A stretch of DNA of 21,217 bases from JBBKXP01 sp038251315 (GTDB lineage Bacteria > Pseudomonadota > Alphaproteobacteria > Rhodobacterales > Rhodobacteraceae): assembly GCA_038251315.1 (NCBI GenBank), contig JBBSBK010000063.1, positions 1-21,217 on the forward strand. Reading direction: 5' to 3'. Below are positions 7,392-15,025 of the stretch, piece after piece. Below the pieces are notes generated by a model that was given only the letters and a program-made list of their open reading frames with translations, was not told where the DNA came from and ran no database searches. Numbering within the stretch: position 1 is the first letter of the stretch; each line of letters starts with the position of its first letter. Position numbers and translations under genes: made by a program.

Positions 7392-7847
7392 ATGGACAGA
7401 CTTCATCCGCCCGCCACCGCCAAGGTGTCAGGCCATCCGATACACGCCTTTTTCGTTCCCTTTCCGATCGTCTGCTTCACTCTGACGTTGCTGACCGACA
7501 TTGCCTTTTGGCAGAGCGGGACCGTGATGTGGCAGAATTTTTCATCCTGGCTCTTGTTGACCGGACTTGTCATGGGCGGGTTAGCGGCGCTTGCCGGCGC
7601 GGTTGACCTGCTGGCAAGTCGTCGCGTCCGTGCCACCAGGGCCGCATGGCCGCACGCCATCGGTAACGTGATCGTCCTGAGCCTCGCGCTTCTCAACAGC
7701 CTTGTGCATGCCGGCGACGGCTGGACCGGAGTCGTACCCTGGGGCCTCGCCCTGTCGGCGATCACTGTACTGCTGATGTTCGTGACTGTCTGGCTGGGCC
7801 GCTCGATGGTCTATCGCCATGCCATAGGAGTAGCAGATCATGACTGA
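7392..7847 (+). CDS. DUF2231 four-helix membrane protein
   Basis: The 151-residue protein has four predicted membrane helices (about 20-40, 52-74, 88-106, 114-136). The family's N-terminal signature GHPIHAFFVPFPI is at 14-26, with two histidines near the membrane face. This matches DUF2231; the biochemical function is unestablished, and the histidines make heme or metal binding a possibility only. It overlaps the next gene by 8 bases (ATGACTGA), indicating coupled expression with the periplasmic sorbosone-dehydrogenase-type protein. A membrane electron or cofactor partner for that enzyme is a reasonable guess, not shown. Confidence 0.85.
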   Translation: MDRLHPPATAKVSGHPIHAFFVPFPIVCFTLTLLTDIAFWQSGTVMWQNFSSWLLLTGLVMGGLAALAGAVDLLASRRVRATRAAWPHAIGNVIVLSLALLNSLVHAGDGWTGVVPWGLALSAITVLLMFVTVWLGRSMVYRHAIGVADHD

Positions 7848-9396
7848 ATTCAAATCACCGCTGAGATTCGCCGCGCTGGCGGGGACCTGCCTCGTATTGC
7901 TGGCCGCGCCGTTGACGGCACAGGAGGCATCTTTTGATATCACCCGTCAGATCGGCCCGGATCCCTACCTGCCAGATCCCCAGCAATCCCTTTGGCCCTC
8001 TGTGAAAGTCGCCGAAGTGATCGGTTGGCAGGACGGCCAGATGCCCATTGTCGCTGAGGGGCTAACCATTTCGGCTTATGCGACTGAACTGGTCAATCCG
8101 CGTACCGTTCACACGCTGCCCAACGGCGATGTTCTTGTCGTCCAGTCGCGAGGACCGGGTGTCGAACCGCTGACGCGGCCCAAGGATGCGATCCGCGGCT
8201 GGATCATGTCGATTGCTCACGGTGGGGGGGGCGGGCCGCAAAAGGACAGCAACCTTATCACCCTGCTGCGCGACACGGACCGGGACGGTGTGGTCGACGA
8301 ACGCCACGATCTGCTGAGCGGGCTGAACTCGCCTTTCGGCGTCGCCTGGATCGAAGATACGCTTTATGTTGCTGCCACCGATGCGATACTCGCCTATCCT
8401 TATGCGCTGGGTGACACCGAAATAAGCGCCGAACCGAAAGTGCTGACCCCCCTGCCCGGCGGGCCGATCGACCACCACTGGACCAAGGACCTGGCGCTGA
8501 GCCCGGATGGGAAAAGTCTGTTCGTCGGCGTGGGGTCGAATTCCAACATCGTTGAAAACGGACTGGAGGCTGAAAAGGGCCGCGCCGCGATCTGGCAGGT
8601 CGACCGGGCCACCGGTTCAGCACGGGTCTACGCGTCGGGATTGCGCAACCCCAACGGACTGACGTTCGAGCCGGAGACCGGAGTCTTGTGGGCCGTGGTC
8701 AACGAGCGCGACGAACTGGGGCCCAATCTGGTGCCCGACTACATGACATCAGTGCAGGACGGCGCGTTCTACGGCTGGCCGTGGAGTTATTACGGCGATC
8801 ATGTCGATGAACGGGTCTATCCGCCGAACCCAGAAATGGTGGCCAAAGCGATTCCCGCCGACTATGCGCTGTCCAGCCACGTCGCTGCCTTGGGTCTGAC
8901 ATTTTCAATGAATTCGGCGTTGCCCGCGCCTTATGCCAACGGCGCCTTCATCGGCGAACACGGCAGTTGGAACCGCGACTCCTACAACGGCTACCGCGTG
9001 GTATATGTGCCCTTTGAAAACGGTGCGCCTGCAGGCATGACCCAGGACATCGTAACGGGGTTCATCGAGGGGGATCAGGCACATGGTCGACCGGTGGGGG
9101 TCGGCATCGACGGCACCGGTGCATTGCTGGTGGCCGATGACGCGGGCAATACGGTGTGGCGGGTTGCAGCAGCTGACGGTTCGATGTCAGATGCCCCGAT
9201 CGGAACGGATCAGGTGATGCCCGCCGACTCGGCCAGCACCGCGCCAACAGATGCGACGACACCGGACCCGACCGCGACGGATGCAGGTCAAACTGTGCCC
9301 GATGCCACTAACGGGGCAACACCTTCTCAGACCGAGATCGCGCCGGCGACGCTGCCCGAAGGAACGGTTGGGGGTGCTGCGCCCGACGGTGGCTAA
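7840..9396 (+). CDS. Periplasmic sorbosone dehydrogenase-type beta-propeller (PQQ-dependent sugar dehydrogenase superfamily)
   Basis: The 518-residue protein starts with a signal peptide (LRFAALAGTCLVLLAAPLTA, cleavage likely before QE at about 28). The body matches the L-sorbosone/soluble glucose dehydrogenase propeller: LPNGDVLVVQSRGPG, LLRDTDRDGVVDERHDLLSGLNSPFGVAW, HHWTKDLALSPDGKSLFVGVGSNSN, ASGLRNPNGLTF, YGWPWSYYGDH, IGEHGSWNRDSYNGYRVVYV and GVGIDGTGALLVADDAGNTVWR. These proteins oxidise sugars or aldehydes with PQQ, often passing electrons to the respiratory chain. Substrate and cofactor here are inferred from the family. Residues ~449-518 are a Thr/Ala/Pro/Asp-rich low-complexity tail, unlike the propeller. 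No heme-binding CxxCH is present. It is translated with the DUF2231 membrane protein. Confidence 0.88.
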   Translation: MTEFKSPLRFAALAGTCLVLLAAPLTAQEASFDITRQIGPDPYLPDPQQSLWPSVKVAEVIGWQDGQMPIVAEGLTISAYATELVNPRTVHTLPNGDVLVVQSRGPGVEPLTRPKDAIRGWIMSIAHGGGGGPQKDSNLITLLRDTDRDGVVDERHDLLSGLNSPFGVAWIEDTLYVAATDAILAYPYALGDTEISAEPKVLTPLPGGPIDHHWTKDLALSPDGKSLFVGVGSNSNIVENGLEAEKGRAAIWQVDRATGSARVYASGLRNPNGLTFEPETGVLWAVVNERDELGPNLVPDYMTSVQDGAFYGWPWSYYGDHVDERVYPPNPEMVAKAIPADYALSSHVAALGLTFSMNSALPAPYANGAFIGEHGSWNRDSYNGYRVVYVPFENGAPAGMTQDIVTGFIEGDQAHGRPVGVGIDGTGALLVADDAGNTVWRVAAADGSMSDAPIGTDQVMPADSASTAPTDATTPDPTATDAGQTVPDATNGATPSQTEIAPATLPEGTVGGAAPDGG

Positions 9397-9496
9397 AGCG
9401 TTTTGCGTTTGATCGGAATCGCAATTCGCTGCCTCTCCCTTCGGTCGAACGCGATTTGCGATACCTCTGTTTCAGATAAAACGCAAAACGCGTTAG
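9393..9496. repeat. Long imperfect inverted repeat, MITE- or REP-like
   Basis: The arms are 9393-9410 (CTAAAGCGTTTTGCGTTT) and 9479-9496, which match as reverse complements over 18 bases with one mismatch; the inner 13 bases are perfect. The next ~10 inner bases also pair partly, and ATCGCAA/TTGCGAT form a further internal pair. The left arm begins with the stop codon region of the dehydrogenase gene. The ~104-base span could fold as one long hairpin and may act as transcription terminator. Its size and terminal inverted symmetry also suggest a miniature mobile or dispersed palindromic element. No other copy occurs in this window. Confidence 0.6.
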
Positions 9497-9594
9497 TAGA
9501 CCTGCCGCGTTCGTGCTGTGATCGGTTTCTTGGCGCGGCCATGCCTGATATTTCTCGACGTCGCATTGACGCTCACGCCCTGGTCTGCCATGCT

Positions 9595-9624
9595 TTGAAC
9601 AATGGTTTAATGGTAAACTAATTT
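9595..9624 (+). promoter_or_regulatory. Possible pdhA promoter with operator-like palindrome
   Basis: GTTTA (9605-9609) and TAAAC (9614-9618) form an inverted pair with a 4-base spacer. It sits between TTGAAC (9595-9600) and an AT-rich TAATTT (9619-9624), which are 18 bases apart and could be weak -35/-10 boxes. Another candidate start signal is TTGACG at 9566-9571. The 250-base region 9397-9646 otherwise holds only the long inverted repeat and no gene. Confidence 0.3.
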
Positions 9625-9637
9625 GCGCGCTGCGCAC

Positions 9638-9643
9638 GGAGGA
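9638..9643 (+). promoter_or_regulatory. Shine-Dalgarno fixing the pdhA start
   Basis: GGAGGA ends three bases before ATG 9647, supporting that start over the in-frame TTG at 9623. Confidence 0.75.
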
Positions 9644-9646
9644 CCG

Positions 9647-10657
9647 ATGGCCACCAAGGCACCTGCGAAAAACGCCAATGTGTCGGCGGAGGAATTGAGC
9701 CACTACTACCGCGAGATGCTGCTGATCCGCCGGTTCGAGGAAAAGGCGGGGCAGCTTTACGGCATGGGCCTGATCGGGGGGTTCTGTCACCTTTATATCG
9801 GTCAAGAGGCGGTCGTTGTCGGCCTCGAGGCAGTTGCCGAAGAAGGCGACAAGCGGGTCACGTCTTACCGCGATCACGGCCACATGCTGGCCTGCGGCAT
9901 GGACCCGAAGGGCGTCATGGCCGAACTGACCGGGCGCGAGGGCGGGTATTCCAAGGGCAAAGGCGGGAGCATGCACATGTTCTCGAAGGAAAAGCATTTT
10001 TACGGCGGTCACGGGATCGTTGCGGCCCAAGTGCCGATTGGCGCAGGGCTGGCCTTTGCCGACAAATATCTGGGCAATGGCCGGGTGACATTTGCCTATT
10101 TCGGCGACGGGGCCGCCAACCAGGGCCAGGTTTACGAGACCTACAACATGGCTGAACTCTGGGACCTGCCGGTGGTTTTCGTCATCGAGAACAACCAGTA
10201 TGCGATGGGGATGAGCGTCAAGCGGTCGACCAAATCCAAGACCCTTTGGGAACGTGGCGCAGCCTATGGGATTCCCGGTGAAGAGGTTGACGGCATGTCG
10301 GTTCTGGCGGTCAAAGAGGCCGGGCAGCGCGCCGTCGATCACTGCCGCAGCGGCAAGGGCCCCTATATCCTCGAGGTCAAGACCTACCGCTATCGCGGCC
10401 ATTCGATGTCGGACCCGGCGAAATACCGCACCCGCGAAGAGGTGCAGAAGATGAAGGACGAACGCGACCCGATCGAGGCGATACGGTCGATGCTGCTGAC
10501 CGGTAACCACGCGACCGAAGACGACCTCAAGGCGATTGATAAAGAGATCAAGGAGATCGTCAACCAGGCGGCGGAGTTTGCCAAGGAAAGCCCCGAGCCT
10601 GATCTGAAAGAGCTTTGGACCGATATTTACACCGACCAAGTGCCGCAGGAGGCTTGA
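9647..10657 (+). CDS. pdhA: Pyruvate dehydrogenase E1 component, alpha subunit
   Basis: With the beta subunit this forms the thiamine-diphosphate enzyme that decarboxylates pyruvate and acetylates the lipoyl group of the complex. The 336 residues match alphaproteobacterial E1-alpha. Seen: LLIRRFEEKAGQLYGMGLIGGFCHLYIGQEA split over 26-55, the GGSMHMFSKEKHFYGGHGIVAAQ region, and the ThDP/Mg2+ motif GDGAANQG (153-160) ending at ENN (181-183). The phosphorylation-loop counterpart YRYRGHSMSDPAKYR is also present. It heads the pdhA-pdhB-pdhC run with only three bases before the next start. Confidence 0.97.
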   Translation: MATKAPAKNANVSAEELSHYYREMLLIRRFEEKAGQLYGMGLIGGFCHLYIGQEAVVVGLEAVAEEGDKRVTSYRDHGHMLACGMDPKGVMAELTGREGGYSKGKGGSMHMFSKEKHFYGGHGIVAAQVPIGAGLAFADKYLGNGRVTFAYFGDGAANQGQVYETYNMAELWDLPVVFVIENNQYAMGMSVKRSTKSKTLWERGAAYGIPGEEVDGMSVLAVKEAGQRAVDHCRSGKGPYILEVKTYRYRGHSMSDPAKYRTREEVQKMKDERDPIEAIRSMLLTGNHATEDDLKAIDKEIKEIVNQAAEFAKESPEPDLKELWTDIYTDQVPQEA

Positions 10658-10660
10658 GAC

Positions 10661-12037
10661 ATGGCGACTGAAATTCTCATGCCCGCGCTGTCCCCGACGA
10701 TGGAGGAAGGGACGCTGGCCAAATGGCTGGTCAAGGAAGGCGACGCCGTCAAGTCAGGCGACATCATGGCCGAGATCGAGACCGATAAGGCGACGATGGA
10801 GTTCGAGGCGGTCGATGAAGGCATCATCGGCAAAATTCTGATCGCCGCCGGGACCGAAGGCGTCAAGGTCAACACCCCCATCGCTGTGCTTGTGGACGAG
10901 GGCGAGGATGTGCCGGGGTCGACAGCGCCAAAGGCCGAGGCCAAGGCCAAGGAACCGACCGAAAACCTGAAGAAATCCGTGCCCGTTGCGTCCCAACCTG
11001 GTGCCCCTGTCCCTGCTCCGGCGGATGCCAGCCCCGACTGGCCCACCGACACGAAGATGAAGCAAATGACCGTGCGCGAGGCTCTGCGCGAGGGTATGTC
11101 CGAGGAAATGCGCCGCGACGAGACGGTGTTCCTGATGGGCGAGGAAGTCGGCGAATATCAGGGCGCATACAAGATTTCCCAAGGAATGCTGGATGAATTC
11201 GGCGCAAAGCGGGTGATCGACACGCCGATCACTGAACACGGGTTTACCGGCATCGCCGTCGGCGCGGCCTTTGGCGGCACCCGGCCCATCGTCGAATTCA
11301 TGACGTTTAACTTTGCCATGCAAGCCATGGATCAGATTGTAAACTCTGCGGCCAAGACGCTGTATATGTCGGGTGGCCAGATGGGTGCGCCGATGGTGTT
11401 TCGTGGCCCGAATGGGGCTGCGGCGCGGGTCGGGGCGCAGCACAGTCAGGACTATACGGCGTGGTACATGCAGATTCCCGGCCTCAAGGTCGTCGTGCCC
11501 TATTCGGCGTCCGACTATAAGGGGCTGATCAAATCCGCGATCCGCGACCCGAACCCGGTGATCTTTCTGGAAAATGAAATCCTTTACGGCAAATCGTTCG
11601 AGGTGCCGGATATGGAGGATTTCACCATCCCGCTGGGCAAGGCCAGGATCGAGCGCGCAGGGGATCACGTTACCATCGTCAGTTTCGGCATCGGCATGAC
11701 CTATGCGCTGGCCGCCGCCGAAAAGCTGGCGGGCGAAGGCATCGAGGCCGAAGTCATCAACCTGCGCACGATCCGCCCGATGGATACCGAAACCATCCTG
11801 ACATCGGTGAAAAAGACCAACCGCTGTGTCACCGTCGAAGAAGGCTGGCCGCAGGGATCGGTCGGATCGTGGATCGCATCGACCATCATGCAGCAGGCGT
11901 TCGATTACCTGGACGCCCCGGTGATCGTCTGCACCGGCAAGGACGTGCCGATGCCCTATGCCGCCAATCTGGAAAAGCACGCCCTGCTGACCGCCGACGA
12001 GGTCGTTGAAGCGGTCAAACAAGTCACCTATCGTTAA
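10661..12037 (+). CDS. pdhB: Pyruvate dehydrogenase E1 component, beta subunit, with N-terminal lipoyl domain
   Basis: The 458 residues are longer than the classical ~330 because a biotinyl/lipoyl domain (about 1-80) is fused in front. ETDKATMEFEA carries Lys43 as the lipoylation site. A linker rich in Ala/Lys/Pro (about 82-130) leads to the E1-beta transketolase domain, which begins KQMTVREALREGMSEEMRRD. That domain contains GEEVGEYQGAYKISQGM, DTPITEHGFTGIAVGAAFGG, FRGPNGAAARVGAQHSQD and the C-terminal VEEGWPQGSVGSWI. This fusion is typical of alphaproteobacteria such as Sinorhizobium and Rhodobacter. GCAGGAGG lies before ATG 10661. The lipoyl domain is nearly the same as that of the E2 gene that follows. 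Confidence 0.97.
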   Translation: MATEILMPALSPTMEEGTLAKWLVKEGDAVKSGDIMAEIETDKATMEFEAVDEGIIGKILIAAGTEGVKVNTPIAVLVDEGEDVPGSTAPKAEAKAKEPTENLKKSVPVASQPGAPVPAPADASPDWPTDTKMKQMTVREALREGMSEEMRRDETVFLMGEEVGEYQGAYKISQGMLDEFGAKRVIDTPITEHGFTGIAVGAAFGGTRPIVEFMTFNFAMQAMDQIVNSAAKTLYMSGGQMGAPMVFRGPNGAAARVGAQHSQDYTAWYMQIPGLKVVVPYSASDYKGLIKSAIRDPNPVIFLENEILYGKSFEVPDMEDFTIPLGKARIERAGDHVTIVSFGIGMTYALAAAEKLAGEGIEAEVINLRTIRPMDTETILTSVKKTNRCVTVEEGWPQGSVGSWIASTIMQQAFDYLDAPVIVCTGKDVPMPYAANLEKHALLTADEVVEAVKQVTYR

Positions 12038-12049
12038 GGAGCGCCGGAC

Positions 12050-13393
12050 ATGCCCATCGAAATCCTGATGCCCGCCCTGTCCCCCACGATGGAGGAAGGG
12101 ACGCTGGCGAAATGGCTGGTCAAGGAGGGCGACAAGGTATCGTCGGGCGATCTGATTGCCGAGATCGAGACCGACAAGGCGACGATGGAATTCGAGGCCG
12201 TGGACGAAGGCGTCATCGGCAAGCTTCTGATCGCGGCGGGGACCGAGGGCGTCAAGGTGAACACAGCGATTGCGGTGATCCTGGAGGACGGCGAGACTGC
12301 TGACGATATCGGCGCACCCAAGGGGGCGGCCCCGGCCAAGGACGCCGATACCCATACTGCGCCCGCGGGGCCAAGTGCGGACACCGCACCACAGAAAGGT
12401 TATGGGCGGGGGACGGCACCGCAGGCTGAACCTTCGGACACGCCGACTCCAAAATCCGACGGCAACCGTGTGTTCGCCACCCCTCTTGCCCGCCGGATCG
12501 CCAAGGACAAGGGGCTGGATCTGCATGACATCGCAGGATCCGGCCCGCATGGCCGCATCATCAAGGCGGATGTGGAAGGGGCGACCGCGACGGCCAAGGC
12601 CGACAAACCCACCGCAGACAAGGCCCCTGTTGCCGCCGCCGCTGGCGTTACGATGGCCGCCGGACCCACGACTGAAATGGTGCTGAAAACCTACGCCGAC
12701 CGCCCCTTTACCGAGGTCAAGCTGGATGGGATGCGCAAGATCATCGCCAGCCGCCTGACCGAGGCCAAACAGTCGGTGCCGCATTTCTATCTGCGCCGCG
12801 ATATCAATCTGGATGCGCTGCTGGCTTTTCGCGAGACCCTGAACAAGACGCTGCAACCGCGTGGCGTCAAGCTTTCGGTCAACGACTTCATTATCAAGGC
12901 CTGCGCATTGGCCCTGCAACAGGTGCCCGCTGCCAATGCGGTCTGGGCGGGCGACCGGACGTTGCAGTTTCAAAAATCCGATGTCGCAGTTGCCGTCGCC
13001 ATCGAAGGCGGGTTGTTCACCCCCGTGCTGCGCGACGCCGAGATGAAATCGCTGTCGGCCCTGTCGGCAGAAATGAAGGATCTGGCGGCCCGGGCCCGCG
13101 ATCGCAAGTTGGCCCCGCACGAATATCAGGGTGGATCCTTTGCCGTGTCCAATCTGGGCATGTTCGGGATCGACAATTTCGACGCCATCATCAACCCGCC
13201 ACATGCGGCCATTCTGGCGGTCGGTGCCGGGGTCAAGAAACCCATCGTCGGCAAGGATGGCGAACTGACCGTCGGCACGATCATGTCGACCACGCTATCG
13301 GTGGATCACCGCGTCATCGACGGGGCACTGGGGGCAAAGCTGCTGGCAGCAATCAAGGACAACCTTGAGAATCCGATGTTGATGCTGGCCTGA
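12050..13393 (+). CDS. pdhC: Pyruvate dehydrogenase E2, dihydrolipoamide acetyltransferase
   Basis: E2 transfers the acetyl group from lipoate to CoA and forms the core of the complex. The 447 residues hold one lipoyl domain (1-80, Lys43 in ETDKATMEFEA), an Ala/Pro linker, a peripheral subunit-binding domain (about 141-177, FATPLARRIAKDKGLDLHDI then GSGPHGRIIKADVEG), a second linker, and the catalytic domain from about 215. The catalytic domain ends with DHRVIDGALGAKLL (His420, Asp424), the acetyltransferase signature. AAGGAG precedes ATG 12050, which is 12 bases after pdhB. No lipoamide dehydrogenase (E3) gene follows, so it must be encoded elsewhere. Confidence 0.97.
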   Translation: MPIEILMPALSPTMEEGTLAKWLVKEGDKVSSGDLIAEIETDKATMEFEAVDEGVIGKLLIAAGTEGVKVNTAIAVILEDGETADDIGAPKGAAPAKDADTHTAPAGPSADTAPQKGYGRGTAPQAEPSDTPTPKSDGNRVFATPLARRIAKDKGLDLHDIAGSGPHGRIIKADVEGATATAKADKPTADKAPVAAAAGVTMAAGPTTEMVLKTYADRPFTEVKLDGMRKIIASRLTEAKQSVPHFYLRRDINLDALLAFRETLNKTLQPRGVKLSVNDFIIKACALALQQVPAANAVWAGDRTLQFQKSDVAVAVAIEGGLFTPVLRDAEMKSLSALSAEMKDLAARARDRKLAPHEYQGGSFAVSNLGMFGIDNFDAIINPPHAAILAVGAGVKKPIVGKDGELTVGTIMSTTLSVDHRVIDGALGAKLLAAIKDNLENPMLMLA

Positions 13394-13404
13394 GGCCTAC
13401 TGTT

Positions 13405-13467
13405 GGTTTGATGGTGTCGGCTTCTGGCGGATTATTGCCCACCTGACGACACCACCCTTGCCAAACC
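13405..13467 (+). terminator. Long imperfect hairpin after pdhC
   Basis: GGTTTG (13405-13410) pairs with CAAACC (13462-13467), and TGGTGTCG (13412-13419) pairs with CGACACCA (13447-13454). A small internal GGC/GCC pair lies in the loop. It begins 11 bases after the pdhC stop. It lacks a U-tract, so it could be a structured 3' end protecting the pdh mRNA or a factor-assisted terminator rather than an intrinsic terminator. Confidence 0.4.
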
Positions 13468-13487
13468 TCACGGAATCTTCACAAACG

Positions 13488-13517
13488 TTTCAACTTTGTT
13501 GCAGAGCAAAGTTGAAA
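13488..13517. repeat. Perfect 11-bp inverted repeat before the CHAP gene
   Basis: TTTCAACTTTG (13488-13498) and CAAAGTTGAAA (13507-13517) are exact reverse complements with an 8-base loop that can add one A-T and one G-T pair. The right arm ends 25 bases before the GTG start and is followed by an A/T run. It could be an operator, a 5'-leader hairpin, or a second terminator for the pdh operon. Confidence 0.55.
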
Positions 13518-13542
13518 AATTTCGGGGAATCCGGAGGGACCA

Positions 13543-14115
13543 GTGAAACTAACCTATTGCAGGCAGCCTTTAGGGCTGCGCTTGCCGATGTTGTTTGCCT
13601 TGCTTTTAACTTGCGCAGCTTGCGCGGGAAAGGTGCAGGAACAACAACCGCAGATGGCGTTCATGGCACCGCAAGGGCTGGATCCAACACTGGTGTCGCG
13701 TGCCATTTCCGAGGCAGACAGCCTGCGCGCAATGGGCCGTCGTGTCTGGTGCGTTCCTTTTGCCCGCAACGCCAGTGGCATCAACTTACGGGGCAACGCC
13801 AACACATGGTGGGGTCAGGCTGGTGATGAATTTGATCGCGGCAATCAGCCCGCGGTCGGCGCCGTGATGGCCTTCAGCGGCACCCGCAAACTGCCGATGG
13901 GCCATGTGGCCGTGGTATCGCGTGTCGTGTCGGACCGCGAGATCGAGGTCGATCACGCCAATTGGGTGCGTAACAGAACCTCGCTCGGGATGACTGTGAT
14001 CGACGTGTCCGACGGCAACGACTGGTCATCGGTCCGGGTCGAAAGCACGCCGGGGCAACTGGGCCGTGTCTATCCAATCGACGGGTTCATCTTTCCGGCC
14101 GGGCGCAACGGTTAA
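13543..14115 (+). CDS. Exported CHAP-domain protein (putative amidase/peptidase)
   Basis: The 190-residue protein has an N-terminal hydrophobic export signal (about 10-28, LGLRLPMLFALLLTCAACAG). A Cys at 27 sits near the expected cleavage site, but the lipobox is not canonical, so lipoprotein status is open. The CHAP core shows the catalytic-type Cys70 in RRVWCVPFARNASGI, ANTWWGQA, GAVMAFSGTRKLPMGHVAVVSRV with His121, and EVDHANW with Asp137 and Asn140. CHAP enzymes cut peptidoglycan amide bonds, so a role in the cell wall is likely. The GTG at 13543 is supported by GGAGGG at 13533-13538. Only two bases separate its stop from the convergent cysE stop. Confidence 0.85.
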   Translation: MKLTYCRQPLGLRLPMLFALLLTCAACAGKVQEQQPQMAFMAPQGLDPTLVSRAISEADSLRAMGRRVWCVPFARNASGINLRGNANTWWGQAGDEFDRGNQPAVGAVMAFSGTRKLPMGHVAVVSRVVSDREIEVDHANWVRNRTSLGMTVIDVSDGNDWSSVRVESTPGQLGRVYPIDGFIFPAGRNG

Positions 14116-14117
14116 GC

Positions 14118-14927
14118 CTAGCCGTGCGAGCGCAGGATCTGATCCATCGTCTGTGATGGCTGATCGCATCCTGCCTCGCCCACGATCCGGGCGGGAACGC
14201 CAGCCACGGTTTTGCATGGTGGCACATCCTCCAGCACCACCGATCCGGCGGCGATCCGGCTGCAATAGCCGACGTGGATGTTGCCCAACACCTTGGCCCC
14301 GGCACCGATCAGCACGCCGTTGCCGATCTTGGGGTGGCGGTCTTCTTCTTCCTTGCCGGTGCCGCCCAACGTCACCGAATGCAGCATCGACACATTGTCG
14401 CCGACCACTGCGGTTTCACCGATCACAATAGAATGGGCGTGGTCGATCATGATCCCCTGACCGATTTTGGCGGCCGGATGGATGTCGACGCCAAACACTT
14501 CGCTGACCCGCATTTGCAGGAAATAGGCCAGATCGTGCCGCCCCTGTTGCCACAAAGCGTGGCCCAACCGGTAAGCCTGCACCGCCTGATAGCCTTTGAA
14601 GTAGATCAGCGGCTGCATCAGCCGGTGGCAGGCCGGATCGCGGTCGAACACCGCCACAAGGTCAGCCCGCGCAGCCGCGATGATCGACGGATCGCTGGCA
14701 TAGGTCGCATCCGCGATCTCGCGCATGATCTGTTCGGACATTTCGGCCGAGGCCAGTTTCATCGAAATCCGGTAGGCCAGTGCCCGCTCGAAACTTGAAT
14801 GATGCAGGATACCGGCATGAATTAATCCACCCATCAGTGGCTCGGCGGCGATGGCATCACTCGCCTCCTGGCAAATCCGGTGCCAAACCGGATCAACACT
14901 GGCAACGTTTTTGTTCGGCTTCGACAT
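14118..14927 (-). CDS. cysE: Serine O-acetyltransferase
   Basis: CysE makes O-acetylserine from serine and acetyl-CoA, the first step of cysteine synthesis. The 269 residues match the E. coli-type enzyme. An alpha-helical N-terminal domain (about 10-140, including DPVWHRICQEASDAIAAEP and ALAYRISMKLAS) precedes a left-handed beta-helix. The beta-helix holds IDHAHSIVIGETAVVGDNVS with Asp162/His163, SVTLGGTGKEEEDRHPKIG with His198, and hexapeptide repeats to AGVPARIVG. The C-terminal tail ends RSHG, not the Ile-ending tail that docks into CysK in E. coli, so a cysteine synthase complex is less certain. AAAGGG precedes ATG 14927, and a promoter is visible just upstream. Confidence 0.96.
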   Translation of the reverse strand: MSKPNKNVASVDPVWHRICQEASDAIAAEPLMGGLIHAGILHHSSFERALAYRISMKLASAEMSEQIMREIADATYASDPSIIAAARADLVAVFDRDPACHRLMQPLIYFKGYQAVQAYRLGHALWQQGRHDLAYFLQMRVSEVFGVDIHPAAKIGQGIMIDHAHSIVIGETAVVGDNVSMLHSVTLGGTGKEEEDRHPKIGNGVLIGAGAKVLGNIHVGYCSRIAAGSVVLEDVPPCKTVAGVPARIVGEAGCDQPSQTMDQILRSHG

Positions 14928-14955
14928 GGATACGCCCTTTGGTTTTCACACCTGC

Positions 14956-14983
14956 ATTATCCCACATAGGGGACCAACGCCAA
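14956..14983 (-). promoter_or_regulatory. Sigma-70-type promoter of cysE
   Basis: On the minus strand TTGGCG (14983-14978) and GATAAT (14961-14956) are 16 bases apart. This predicts a transcript start about 20 bases before ATG 14927. The rest of the 98-base gap (14928-15025) shows no gene and no clear terminator for the GTA operon. Confidence 0.6.
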
Positions 14984-15025
14984 GTTGAAAGCCCTGATGG
15001 ACACGATCAGTGAAAGGAATACGAC

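Noticed and set aside
9308..10639. A 443-codon minus-strand frame over pdhA and the preceding gap
   Set aside because: It is antisense to E1-alpha, with composition typical of shadow frames; the pdhA motifs are decisive.
10754..13204. An open frame of about 816 codons on the minus strand across pdhB and pdhC
   Set aside because: It is antisense to two unmistakable genes, is rich in Arg/His/Gly with no family motif, and is a known artefact of high GC coding DNA.
14928..15025. A terminator for the GTA operon
   Set aside because: Only a 4-bp CTGA/TCAG pair lies near 14995-15010, too weak to call. The GTA operon may read into cysE, which has the same orientation.
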